In this document: piece after piece, positions 1 to 4,377 of the stretch
Position numbering within the stretch: position 1 is the stretch's first letter
How the letters are laid out: each line of letters begins with the position of its first letter
Source of the DNA: Atopobium sp. UBA6362
GTDB lineage: Bacteria; Actinomycetota; Coriobacteriia; Coriobacteriales; Atopobiaceae
DNA length: 5,135 nucleotides
Assembly (NCBI GenBank): GCA_002440065.1
Contig: DJRK01000077.1
Location: 1 to 5,135 of the forward strand
Direction of reading: 5' to 3'
The notes under the pieces: generated by a model
Seen by the model: the letters and a program-made list of their open reading frames with translations, nothing else
Told to the model about the DNA's origin: nothing
Database searches by the model: none
Program-made: the position numbers and the translations under genes

Positions 1-254
1 AGGGCATCGGCGCCGGCTTCGTCCCCAAGAACTACGACGCCAGCGTCATCGACGAGATCCTTCCCATCTCCTCCCCCGATGCCATCGCCACGAAGAAGTC
101 CCTCTCCGAGAAAGCCGGCCTGCTCGTGGGCATCTCCTCGGGCGCCGCGGTGACCGCCGCGATCAAGCTGGCGGAGCGCCCCGAGTTCGCGGGCAAGACG
201 ATCGTCGCGATCCTTCCTGATACCGGCGAGCGCTACCTCTCCATGGACCTCTAA
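1..254 (+). CDS. cysK: Cysteine synthase A (O-acetylserine sulfhydrylase), C-terminal part
   Basis: This is the 3' end of a PLP-dependent cysteine synthase, cut by the window start. The first complete codon is at position 3, and 83 codons are visible before the TAA at 252-254, out of about 310 usual for the family. The enzyme replaces the acetyl group of O-acetylserine with sulfide to give cysteine, in the cytoplasm. Visible family hallmarks are GIGAGFVPKNYD at the start, the glycine/serine-rich GISSGAA segment, and the C-terminal LPDTGERYLSMDL block. The Thr of PDTGERY sits where the family has a Ser/Thr contacting the PLP ring nitrogen. The N-terminal half with the PLP lysine is outside the window. 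It lies 15 nt upstream of cysE in the same frame, so the two almost certainly share a transcript. A cystathionine beta-synthase-like paralogue is possible, but the cysE neighbour favours CysK. Confidence 0.95.
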   Translation, partial: GIGAGFVPKNYDASVIDEILPISSPDAIATKKSLSEKAGLLVGISSGAAVTAAIKLAERPEFAGKTIVAILPDTGERYLSMDL

Positions 255-269
255 GCCCGGGACTCGGCC

Positions 270-866
270 ATGTTCGACTCCATCCGGGAGGACATAGCAA
301 GCGTCATCGAGCGCGACCCCTCCGTGCACTCCGCCGCCGACGTGTTGTTTTGGCACACGGGCATGCACGCCGTTTGGGCATTTAGGCGCGCGCACTGGCT
401 CTGGGAGCACGGCGCCCACACGCTCGCGACCCTGGTTTCTCGCCACACTCGCAAGCGCTATGGGGTGGAGATCCACCCCGCCGCCACCATTGGCAGGCGC
501 TTCATGATCGACCACGGCATGGGCGTCGTCATAGGCGAGACGGCCATCATCGGAGATGATTGCCTTATTTATCAAGGAGTCACGCTAGGGATGACCGGCA
601 AGCACGGAGGCAAGCGCCACCCCACCCTCGGCAACAACGTTATGGTGGGCGCCGGCACCATCGTGCTCGGCAACATCAGCGTGGGCGACAACGTGAAGGT
701 GGCCGCCGGTTCCGTGGTCGTGCACGATGTCCCCGCGAACACCACGGTAGCCGGCAACCCGGCGCACGTCGTCCGCGAGAACCGCTGTCCGATGCTGCGC
801 CTGGTAGAAATGCCCGCCAAGCCAACGGACGTCGATGAGAATATCCGTTGGTCCTGCGCTTTGTAA
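270..866 (+). CDS. cysE: Serine O-acetyltransferase
   Basis: This enzyme acetylates L-serine with acetyl-CoA to O-acetylserine, the committed step of cysteine synthesis and the substrate of the upstream CysK. At 198 aa it is a short-type CysE. An alpha-helical N-terminal segment (about residues 1-62, with D16 and FWHTGMHAVWAFRRAHWLW) precedes a left-handed beta-helix of hexapeptide repeats (about 65-165). Active-site residues aligned by eye with E. coli CysE are D81 and H82 in IDHGMGVVIGE, R116 and H117 in GKRHP, and E67 in place of the catalytic-dyad Asp. Glu there is, as I recall, normal in Gram-positive short forms. The C-terminus is WSCAL, so it ends in Leu where the classical CysK-binding tail ends in Ile. 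The start ATG lies 15 nt after the cysK stop, with only a weak GGGA (259-262) as ribosome-binding site, which suggests translational coupling to cysK. A hairpin terminator follows. Confidence 0.97.
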   Translation: MFDSIREDIASVIERDPSVHSAADVLFWHTGMHAVWAFRRAHWLWEHGAHTLATLVSRHTRKRYGVEIHPAATIGRRFMIDHGMGVVIGETAIIGDDCLIYQGVTLGMTGKHGGKRHPTLGNNVMVGAGTIVLGNISVGDNVKVAAGSVVVHDVPANTTVAGNPAHVVRENRCPMLRLVEMPAKPTDVDENIRWSCAL

Positions 867-903
867 CCCCCCCTGACTCGGCAAAGCGCCTCGACCGTAT
901 ATG

Positions 904-950
904 AAGAAGCCCGGCTACGCGGACCCTCTCCCCGCGCAGCCGGGCTTCTT
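904..950. terminator. Bidirectional hairpin terminator between cysE and the GNAT gene
   Basis: A perfect 13-bp stem (AAGAAGCCCGGCT at 904-916 against AGCCGGGCTTCTT at 938-950) encloses a further 5-bp stem (CGCGG 918-922 with CCGCG 932-936) and a 9-nt loop. It lies 37 nt after the cysE stop and 60 nt from the end of the convergent GNAT gene, so it can serve both strands. The T-rich tail is weak on both sides: CTTCTT lies within the stem and no long T run follows. Termination is inferred from position and stem strength. Confidence 0.75.
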
Positions 951-992
951 GCAAAATGAGACATTACAAAGCCGAATTATGTCCCATTTTGC
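951..992. repeat. Imperfect inverted repeat (13-bp arms) in the convergent gap
   Basis: GCAAAATGAGACA at 951-963 pairs with TGTCCCATTTTGC at 980-992, with one mismatch (959/984) and a 16-nt loop. It abuts the terminator hairpin directly and begins 18 nt beyond the end of the GNAT gene. On the minus strand it is the first structure met after that gene's stop, so it may be a 3'-end or terminator element of the esterase operon. A protein-binding dyad or a dispersed palindromic repeat is also possible. Confidence 0.5.
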
Positions 993-1010
993 AGCGGCAC
1001 ATCCGCGTCC

Positions 1011-1496
1011 TTAGTCCAGGACGGCTTCCATGCCGATCTTGTACGGCTTCATGCCCATGGCCTCATAAAACGCCTGCGCACCGGGATTGCAGCTCCACAC
1101 GTTGAGCGTCACGTTATAGCATCCCAGCTCACGGGCGTAGTCCAGCACATACTCATAGAGCTTCGTCGCCACGTGGCGCCCGCGATGCGCCTCGTCCACG
1201 CAGATGTCGTCCACGTACAGCGTCTTGATCGGCTGCATGTTCGAGCTCCCGGTGCGGTCCTCGAGCACGCAGAACGCATGGCCGAGGACGGCACCCGGCT
1301 CCTCGTCGTCCACCGCGACGAAGACGGGGCGCGACTCGTCCGTGAGAAGGGCGCACAGCTCCGCGTCCGTGTACTTGCGCGACCCCATCACAAAGAGGTC
1401 GGGGCGCCCCTCGGCGTGCACCGCGCATACCTGCAGCAACAGCTCGACCAAGCCGGGAACGTCGTCGGCGACGGCCCTTCTTACCTCAACGGCCAT
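1011..1496 (-). CDS. GNAT family N-acetyltransferase
   Basis: A 161-aa single-domain GNAT (Gcn5-related) acetyltransferase, expected to move an acetyl group from acetyl-CoA to an amine. The substrate cannot be told from sequence. Motif A covers about residues 92-115: beta strand LYVDDICVDEAHRG followed by the pyrophosphate-binding loop R105-G106-R107-H108-V109-A110. Motif B follows at about 128-150 (LNVWSCNPGAQAFYEAMGM), with the typical N137 and the FYE at 143-145. The loop has His where the consensus R/Q-x-x-G-x-G/A has Gly. There is no signal peptide, so it should be cytoplasmic. The ATG lies 4 nt after the stop of the ATP-grasp gene, and its purine-rich SD (GGAGAGG, minus strand 1513-1507) lies inside that gene, so the two should be translationally coupled. 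It is the last gene of the operon. The SCNPGAQAFYEAMGM style resembles RimI-like enzymes, but I would not name it so. Confidence 0.92.
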   Translation of the reverse strand: MAVEVRRAVADDVPGLVELLLQVCAVHAEGRPDLFVMGSRKYTDAELCALLTDESRPVFVAVDDEEPGAVLGHAFCVLEDRTGSSNMQPIKTLYVDDICVDEAHRGRHVATKLYEYVLDYARELGCYNVTLNVWSCNPGAQAFYEAMGMKPYKIGMEAVLD

Positions 1497-1500
1497 AGAT

Positions 1501-2691
1501 TCAATTCCTCTCCTGAACGTACGCCACGAACTCGTCGAGCTCGGCCTTTGTCTTGAAGCGCCCCACGTACGCGAAGTTGCCCAGGTCGTCCGACAACCCG
1601 TCCGGCATCCGCTGCGCGCTCATCACGGCGTCTCCCCAACGGGCCATCACGTCCTCATGGCTGTGGGCATATGCGTACTGGTCGCGCCGGCTCGCGTGGA
1701 CGCAGAAATAGTCCTCGCCGCCCTTGACCACGTGGCTCTCGTCGAAGCAGACCATATCGGCCCACACCTGGTACACGTCGATAGAGTGGGCGTAGTTCAT
1801 CATCTCGGGCGAATAACCTCCGGGCGGTCGCGAGTTGACCTCGAGGCCCACGTAGTCGCCCACCGACCCAAGGCCGGGTTTCTCGGCAGTCAGGCGGAAG
1901 AACTCCAGGTGGACGAACCTGCTCGCATAGCCGAACGACCGAATCGCGGCTCGCCCGAGCTCGCGCAGGCGCGGGTCGACGTCCGGGCACGAGTAGTACG
2001 AGATGTCGAGCGCCTGTGAGTGGACGTCGGCCATCGAGGGCGGGAACTCCTCCTGGTTCTCGAAGAGAACCTCCCCGCGCGAGCTCACGATGGCGTCGTA
2101 GGAGCAGATCTCGCCCCCGACGAACTCCTCGAGCACGTACGGCACATCGCCCTTGCGCGCAAAGACGCCCTGGAGCTCGCCGTCGTTCTCAACCTTCCAA
2201 GCGCCGCCGGAGCCCATGCCCACCTCGGGCTTGGCGAACAGCGGATAGCCCACCTGCGCGGCGAAGTCCCGCGCCGCCTCGAGCGACGTGAGCTTGACCT
2301 GCCGCGCGACGGGAATCCCCGCGGCGCGATAGCACGGCTTCATGGCGGCTTTGCTCGTCCAATCCACGAGCTTGGCCGGATGGACGCCCGTCGTCACGTT
2401 GAAGTCCTCGCGAAGACGCGCGTCGAGCCCGAGCCAGTACTCGTTGTTCGACTCGATCCAGTCGACCTTGCCGTAGCGGTACGAGAAGTACGCCACCGCG
2501 CGGAACACCTGGCCGTAGTCCTCGAGGCTCGGCACCCAGTAGTACTCGGTAAGCGCCTCCTTGAGCTCGGGCGACACCAGGTCGTAGGGGGTATCGCCCA
2601 CTCCGAGGACGCACGCGCCGTCGCGGGCGAGCCCCTCGCAGAAATGGCGGTAGACCTCAGGGAACTGAGGCGAGATAAAGACGAAGTTCAT
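1501..2691 (-). CDS. ATP-grasp domain carboxylate-amine ligase of unknown substrate
   Basis: A 396-aa ATP-grasp enzyme. This superfamily activates a carboxylate as an acyl phosphate with ATP and joins it to an amine or similar nucleophile. The N-terminal pre-grasp domain (about 1-110) begins MNFVFISPQFPEVYRHF. The ATP-grasp core follows: K154 in FAKPEVGMGSGGAWKV, with the flexible Gly-rich loop at 158-163; the hinge strand YVLEEFVGGEICSYDA at 185-200; HLEFF at 261-265; and the metal-binding signature E284-x-N286-x-R288 in LEVNSRPPGG. All key ATP and Mg sites therefore look intact. A C-terminal region (about 300-396) of unclear role follows. No signal peptide or membrane helix is seen. The start is supported by AAGGAGGGG (minus strand 2709-2701) upstream of the ATG. 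The gene lies 57 nt downstream of the esterase and 4 nt upstream of the GNAT gene. Biotin carboxylase or PurK-like assignments from similarity alone would be misleading: no partner domain or purine gene is nearby. Confidence 0.9.
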   Translation of the reverse strand: MNFVFISPQFPEVYRHFCEGLARDGACVLGVGDTPYDLVSPELKEALTEYYWVPSLEDYGQVFRAVAYFSYRYGKVDWIESNNEYWLGLDARLREDFNVTTGVHPAKLVDWTSKAAMKPCYRAAGIPVARQVKLTSLEAARDFAAQVGYPLFAKPEVGMGSGGAWKVENDGELQGVFARKGDVPYVLEEFVGGEICSYDAIVSSRGEVLFENQEEFPPSMADVHSQALDISYYSCPDVDPRLRELGRAAIRSFGYASRFVHLEFFRLTAEKPGLGSVGDYVGLEVNSRPPGGYSPEMMNYAHSIDVYQVWADMVCFDESHVVKGGEDYFCVHASRRDQYAYAHSHEDVMARWGDAVMSAQRMPDGLSDDLGNFAYVGRFKTKAELDEFVAYVQERN

Positions 2692-2717
2692 TTGCTGACG
2701 CCCCTCCTTGCGGGCGC

Positions 2718-2747
2718 GCCGGCCGCAGTCGAACCTGCGGGGCCGGC
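2718..2747 (-). other. GC-rich hairpin in the esterase/ATP-grasp intercistronic gap
   Basis: GCCGGCCGCAG (2718-2728) pairs with CTGCGGGGCCGGC (2735-2747). This gives 11 bp around a 6-nt loop, with a 2-nt bulge (GG 2739-2740). On the coding (minus) strand it starts 1 nt after the esterase stop and ends 8 nt before the SD of the ATP-grasp gene. No T run follows, so it is unlikely to be an efficient intrinsic terminator. It may set the relative expression of the two genes through mRNA stability or partial attenuation. Confidence 0.5.
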
Positions 2748-2748
2748 T

Positions 2749-3528
2749 CTAAAAAGTCCCTTGCTCGACGGCGATGGTCTTCTTCATGTCTTGCAAGACG
2801 ATGGGCAGGAAGTAGCGGATCTGCTTTTTCCACCAGGGCCAGTCGTGGTTCACGTCCGTGCCCCAGAAGTCGCACCACGCGCCTACGCCTAGGCGACGGA
2901 ACGCGTCATCCAGGATATGCTGCGTGCGCACGCCCTCGTCCTCCCACGCGCCGCGGCCAACGCACAGCACGAGCTGGCGCCGGTTATAAATGTCGACGTA
3001 GGGGTGGTCGGGCGACATGTTGGGCAGGAAGTCCACTGGAGAGCTCGCGTAGAGCGTCTCGTTCATCCAGCCGTCGAAGAAATACTTCGCGTCGTACACG
3101 CCCGAGAGCGCGATGCAGCCTTGGAAGAGGTCGGGACGGCGCAAGGCAAAGATCACGGAGTGCGTGGCGCCCATGCTGCAGCCGGCCAGAAGCGGACGGG
3201 CCGCGCTCCCCGAGAGCTCGTGGACCGTGGGCGCGAGCTCGTCGACCACGTAGTTGTAGTACGACTCGATCAGCTCGGCACGGGCAGGCTTATCGCCGTC
3301 CACGGCCGACCAGGACTCTTTGTCCACGTTGCTCGCGCAGAAGAGCTGGATCACGCCGCCGGCCACGTAGTCCTTGATCGTGTCGAGAAGGCCGAAGTCC
3401 TCCCAGTTCGTGCAGGGCGAGTCCTGCGTCGGGAAGACGATCACGGGATAGCCCGCGTCCCCGTAGACGATGAGGTCCATATATCGGTTGAGGTTCTCGC
3501 TGTAGCGGCTCACGAGCTCGCGCTTCAT
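2749..3528 (-). CDS. Esterase-like alpha/beta-hydrolase (esterase D / COG4947-like)
   Basis: A 259-aa serine hydrolase of the alpha/beta fold, close in style to the putative esterase (PF00756) group. The nucleophile elbow is G116-C-S118-M-G120 in LLAGCSMGATHS. The likely catalytic His is H228 in TDVNHDWPWWKKQI, and the acid is probably in GRGAWEDEG (E196-E198). Conserved-looking N-terminal strands are MDLIVYGDAGYPVIVFPTQD (17-36) and the oxyanion-side CTNWEDFG. The ester substrate (acyl-sugar, thioester or other) cannot be read from sequence. No signal peptide or membrane segment is visible, so it should act in the cytoplasm. The start is set by an SD (AAGGGAG, ending 4 nt before the ATG at minus strand 3533). 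It is the first gene of the minus-strand operon with the ATP-grasp and GNAT genes. An inverted repeat lies 51 nt upstream. S-formylglutathione hydrolase is a related alternative, but the protein lacks obvious matches to that subgroup's motifs. Confidence 0.88.
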   Translation of the reverse strand: MKRELVSRYSENLNRYMDLIVYGDAGYPVIVFPTQDSPCTNWEDFGLLDTIKDYVAGGVIQLFCASNVDKESWSAVDGDKPARAELIESYYNYVVDELAPTVHELSGSAARPLLAGCSMGATHSVIFALRRPDLFQGCIALSGVYDAKYFFDGWMNETLYASSPVDFLPNMSPDHPYVDIYNRRQLVLCVGRGAWEDEGVRTQHILDDAFRRLGVGAWCDFWGTDVNHDWPWWKKQIRYFLPIVLQDMKKTIAVEQGTF

Positions 3529-3578
3529 GGTGCTCCCTTCGCCGTGCCTGTTTTATGCGTATCTAGCGGTGAGCTTAT

Positions 3579-3598
3579 GGTAACGCGGGCAGGTTACC
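3579..3598. promoter_or_regulatory. Operator-like inverted repeat upstream of the esterase operon
   Basis: GGTAAC (3579-3584) and GTTACC (3593-3598) form a perfect 6-bp dyad with an 8-nt spacer (20 bp overall). It is centred about 60 bp upstream of the esterase ATG, a normal place for a dimeric regulator site near a promoter. No regulator gene is in the window, so the binding protein is unknown. The arms are short enough that chance is possible. Confidence 0.3.
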
Positions 3599-3682
3599 GG
3601 AGCGTCACGGCTTCGGCGGGAGGTACGGCTGGGACCCGGCGGGGTCTAATCGCCCCAAATCACCCCCGATAGGAGGTTGTCC

Positions 3683-3765
3683 AAAAACCGACCATGCCCA
3701 CCCGTTAATCTCCGGACCCGTTTCCTGGCCTTTTGCCGCCGGACGCAACGGGTGGGCATGGTCGG
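3683..3765 (-). terminator. Long stem with T5 tail, intrinsic-terminator-like, minus strand
   Basis: Read on the minus strand, a perfect 19-bp stem (3765-3747 with 3706-3688) closes a 40-nt loop and is followed immediately by TTTTT (3687-3683). The loop holds a nested 5-bp stem (TCCGG 3711-3715 with CCGGA 3739-3743) and a GGC/GCC mini-stem with a 5-nt loop (3727-3737). On the plus strand the downstream sequence is ATTCGGG, without a T run, so the element is oriented. The loop is longer than in a textbook terminator. No annotated gene on this strand ends here. Confidence 0.45.
3688..3765. repeat. Perfect 19-bp inverted repeat with 40-bp spacer
   Basis: CCGACCATGCCCACCCGTT (3688-3706) is the exact reverse complement of 3747-3765. 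Outside it, pairing resumes after mismatches (GTCC 3679-3682 with GGAC 3771-3774), so the whole palindromic unit may reach 3679-3774, about 96 bp. A perfect 19-bp arm is far beyond chance in a 368-bp gap. It could be the folded part of an RNA, or a small dispersed palindromic element of REP or MITE type. I see no second copy in this window. Confidence 0.9.
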
Positions 3766-3820
3766 ATTCGGGACCCCTCGCTACCGAGCCGCCGCAGAGA
3801 GTCCGCCTGGCCCGTTTCCG

Positions 3821-3849
3821 GTTATAAATACGCCGTTCCCGTGGAACAA
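3821..3849 (-). promoter_or_regulatory. Sigma70-type promoter candidate, minus strand
   Basis: On the minus strand, TTGTTC (3849-3844) and TATAAC (3826-3821) are separated by 17 nt. The -10 matches the consensus at 5 of 6 positions and the -35 at 3 of 6. It would drive the candidate small RNA. The same AT patch offers TATAAA (3823-3828) on the plus strand, which could be the -10 of the membrane-protein gene, but no -35 is visible for that direction. Confidence 0.35.
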
Positions 3850-3896
3850 TTAACTGCGCACGCCCTGACCCCCGCCAAAACAACCCTAGGAACATC

Positions 3897-4268
3897 ATGA
3901 AATCAGTCAAAGCGACCCTGCACGCCATCGGCAAGTCCGCCCTCTATGGGCTCGCGGCAGGCGGGGGACTCGCGCTCGTGGCGTTCCTCTTCGCGTTCCT
4001 CACGGGCAGCTTCGACGCCGCGCTCGGCCTCGAATGGGCGCGGAGGTTCCTTTACGTGATCGCCGCCGTGTGCGTGATCGTCTCGGGCGGCGGGCTCTTC
4101 TTCGCCGGCAGCCCACGCCGCGACGAGAGCATCGGTTTCAAGAAGGACGAGACGCTTTTCCCCTTCGAGCGCATCTCGGGGCTCTCGTGGCCATGGGCGC
4201 TTCTCGCCGCGAGCGCCGCGATGTTCGCGCTCGGCGCGGTGCTCGACCTCGTGGCCGCCGCGATTTAG
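3897..4268 (+). CDS. Small predicted membrane protein, three helices, function unknown
   Basis: A 123-aa protein that I do not recognise as a named family. Three hydrophobic segments are clear: about residues 17-36 (LYGLAAGGGLALVAFLFAFL), 51-70 (FLYVIAAVCVIVSGGGLFFA) and 98-121 (SWPWALLAASAAMFALGAVL and onward). Positive residues at the N-terminus (K2, K5, K13) and at R74-R75 after helix 2 bracket the first two helices. The charged, soluble-looking stretch PRRDESIGFKKDETLFPFERI (about 73-93) links helices 2 and 3. By the positive-inside rule the N-terminus and this loop are probably cytoplasmic. The start is supported by a modest SD (AGGA at 3888-3891, 5 nt before the ATG). No catalytic motif is visible. 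It lies divergent from the esterase operon and 109 nt upstream of the DUF1846 gene, which has its own SD and possibly its own promoter, so a shared operon is uncertain. Confidence 0.8.
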   Translation: MKSVKATLHAIGKSALYGLAAGGGLALVAFLFAFLTGSFDAALGLEWARRFLYVIAAVCVIVSGGGLFFAGSPRRDESIGFKKDETLFPFERISGLSWPWALLAASAAMFALGAVLDLVAAAI

Positions 4269-4312
4269 CCGCGCTCAGCAACTGCGCATACGTGCCCTTT
4301 TTGGCCCCGCCA

Positions 4313-4341
4313 TTGGGGCCCGGCGCCGCGGATGATAAACT
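4313..4341 (+). promoter_or_regulatory. Possible promoter of the DUF1846 gene
   Basis: TTGGGG (4313-4318) and TAAACT (4336-4341) are 17 nt apart. They match the -35 consensus at 3 of 6 and the -10 at 4 of 6 positions. The -35 overlaps a small hairpin (GGCCCC 4303-4308 with GGGGCC 4315-4320), which has no T tail and is not a convincing terminator for the membrane-protein gene. Weak evidence. Confidence 0.25.
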
Positions 4342-4377
4342 TTCTAGGTTTACACGCAGCAACGCCAAGGAGCCGCC

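Larger units (their letters stand above)
3683..3814 (-). ncRNA. Candidate small RNA of about 130 nt (hypothetical)
   Basis: A minus-strand promoter-like pair (TTGTTC, 17 nt, TATAAC) lies just upstream, and the 19-bp stem with T5 tail would end a transcript starting near 3814. The inferred RNA would be about 130 nt, mostly a large hairpin with a 5' single-stranded part of about 50 nt. It lies wholly in the gap between the divergent genes and overlaps the 5' region upstream of the membrane-protein gene in antisense. Only the fold and signals are seen; transcription is inference. It matches no RNA family that I recognise. Confidence 0.3.
3529..3896. other. Divergent intergenic region between the esterase operon and the membrane-protein gene
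   Basis: These 368 bp hold no convincing protein gene. From left to right they contain: the esterase SD and possible promoter (CATAAA, minus strand 3557-3552, without a good -35); a GGTAAC/GTTACC dyad (3579-3598); a short 5-bp hairpin, GACCC/GGGTC (3633-3646); AGGAGG (3671-3676) with no usable start codon at SD distance; the long inverted repeat (3688-3765); an AT-rich patch that can be read as a -10 on either strand (3821-3830); and the weak SD CTAGGA just before the membrane-protein ATG. An open frame crosses the region on the minus strand but runs over the palindrome and the start of the opposite gene and has no SD support. Confidence 0.7.

Noticed and set aside
1204..2019. A 271-codon plus-strand open frame across the GNAT and ATP-grasp genes
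   Set aside because: It is antisense to two well-supported genes and shows no recognisable domain or ribosome-binding site.
2725..2738. GCAGGTTCGACTGC on the minus strand, resembling a tRNA T-arm
   Set aside because: The stem and loop sizes do not fit a T-arm, no acceptor, D or anticodon arms surround it, and the esterase gene occupies the place of the rest. It is only the tip of the intercistronic hairpin.
2020..2892. A 290-codon plus-strand open frame across the ATP-grasp and esterase genes
   Set aside because: It is antisense to two genes with clear motifs, runs across their junction, and its translation is rich in Arg, Ala, Leu and Val without any recognisable domain. This is a codon-bias shadow typical of GC-rich genes.
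3671..3705. AGGAGG followed by an ATG (leader peptide idea)
   Set aside because: The ATG at 3694 is 17 nt from the AGGAGG, too far for efficient initiation, and encodes only four residues before a stop.
3605..3934. A 109-codon minus-strand open frame over the divergent intergenic region
   Set aside because: It starts inside the opposite membrane-protein gene, has no SD, and runs through both arms of the 19-bp palindrome. It is unlikely to be a protein, although spurious annotations of this kind may exist for the repeat.
4303..4320. GGCCCC/GGGGCC hairpin after the membrane-protein gene as a terminator
   Set aside because: The stem is only 6 bp, the T run precedes rather than follows it on the plus strand, and on the minus strand an A run follows.
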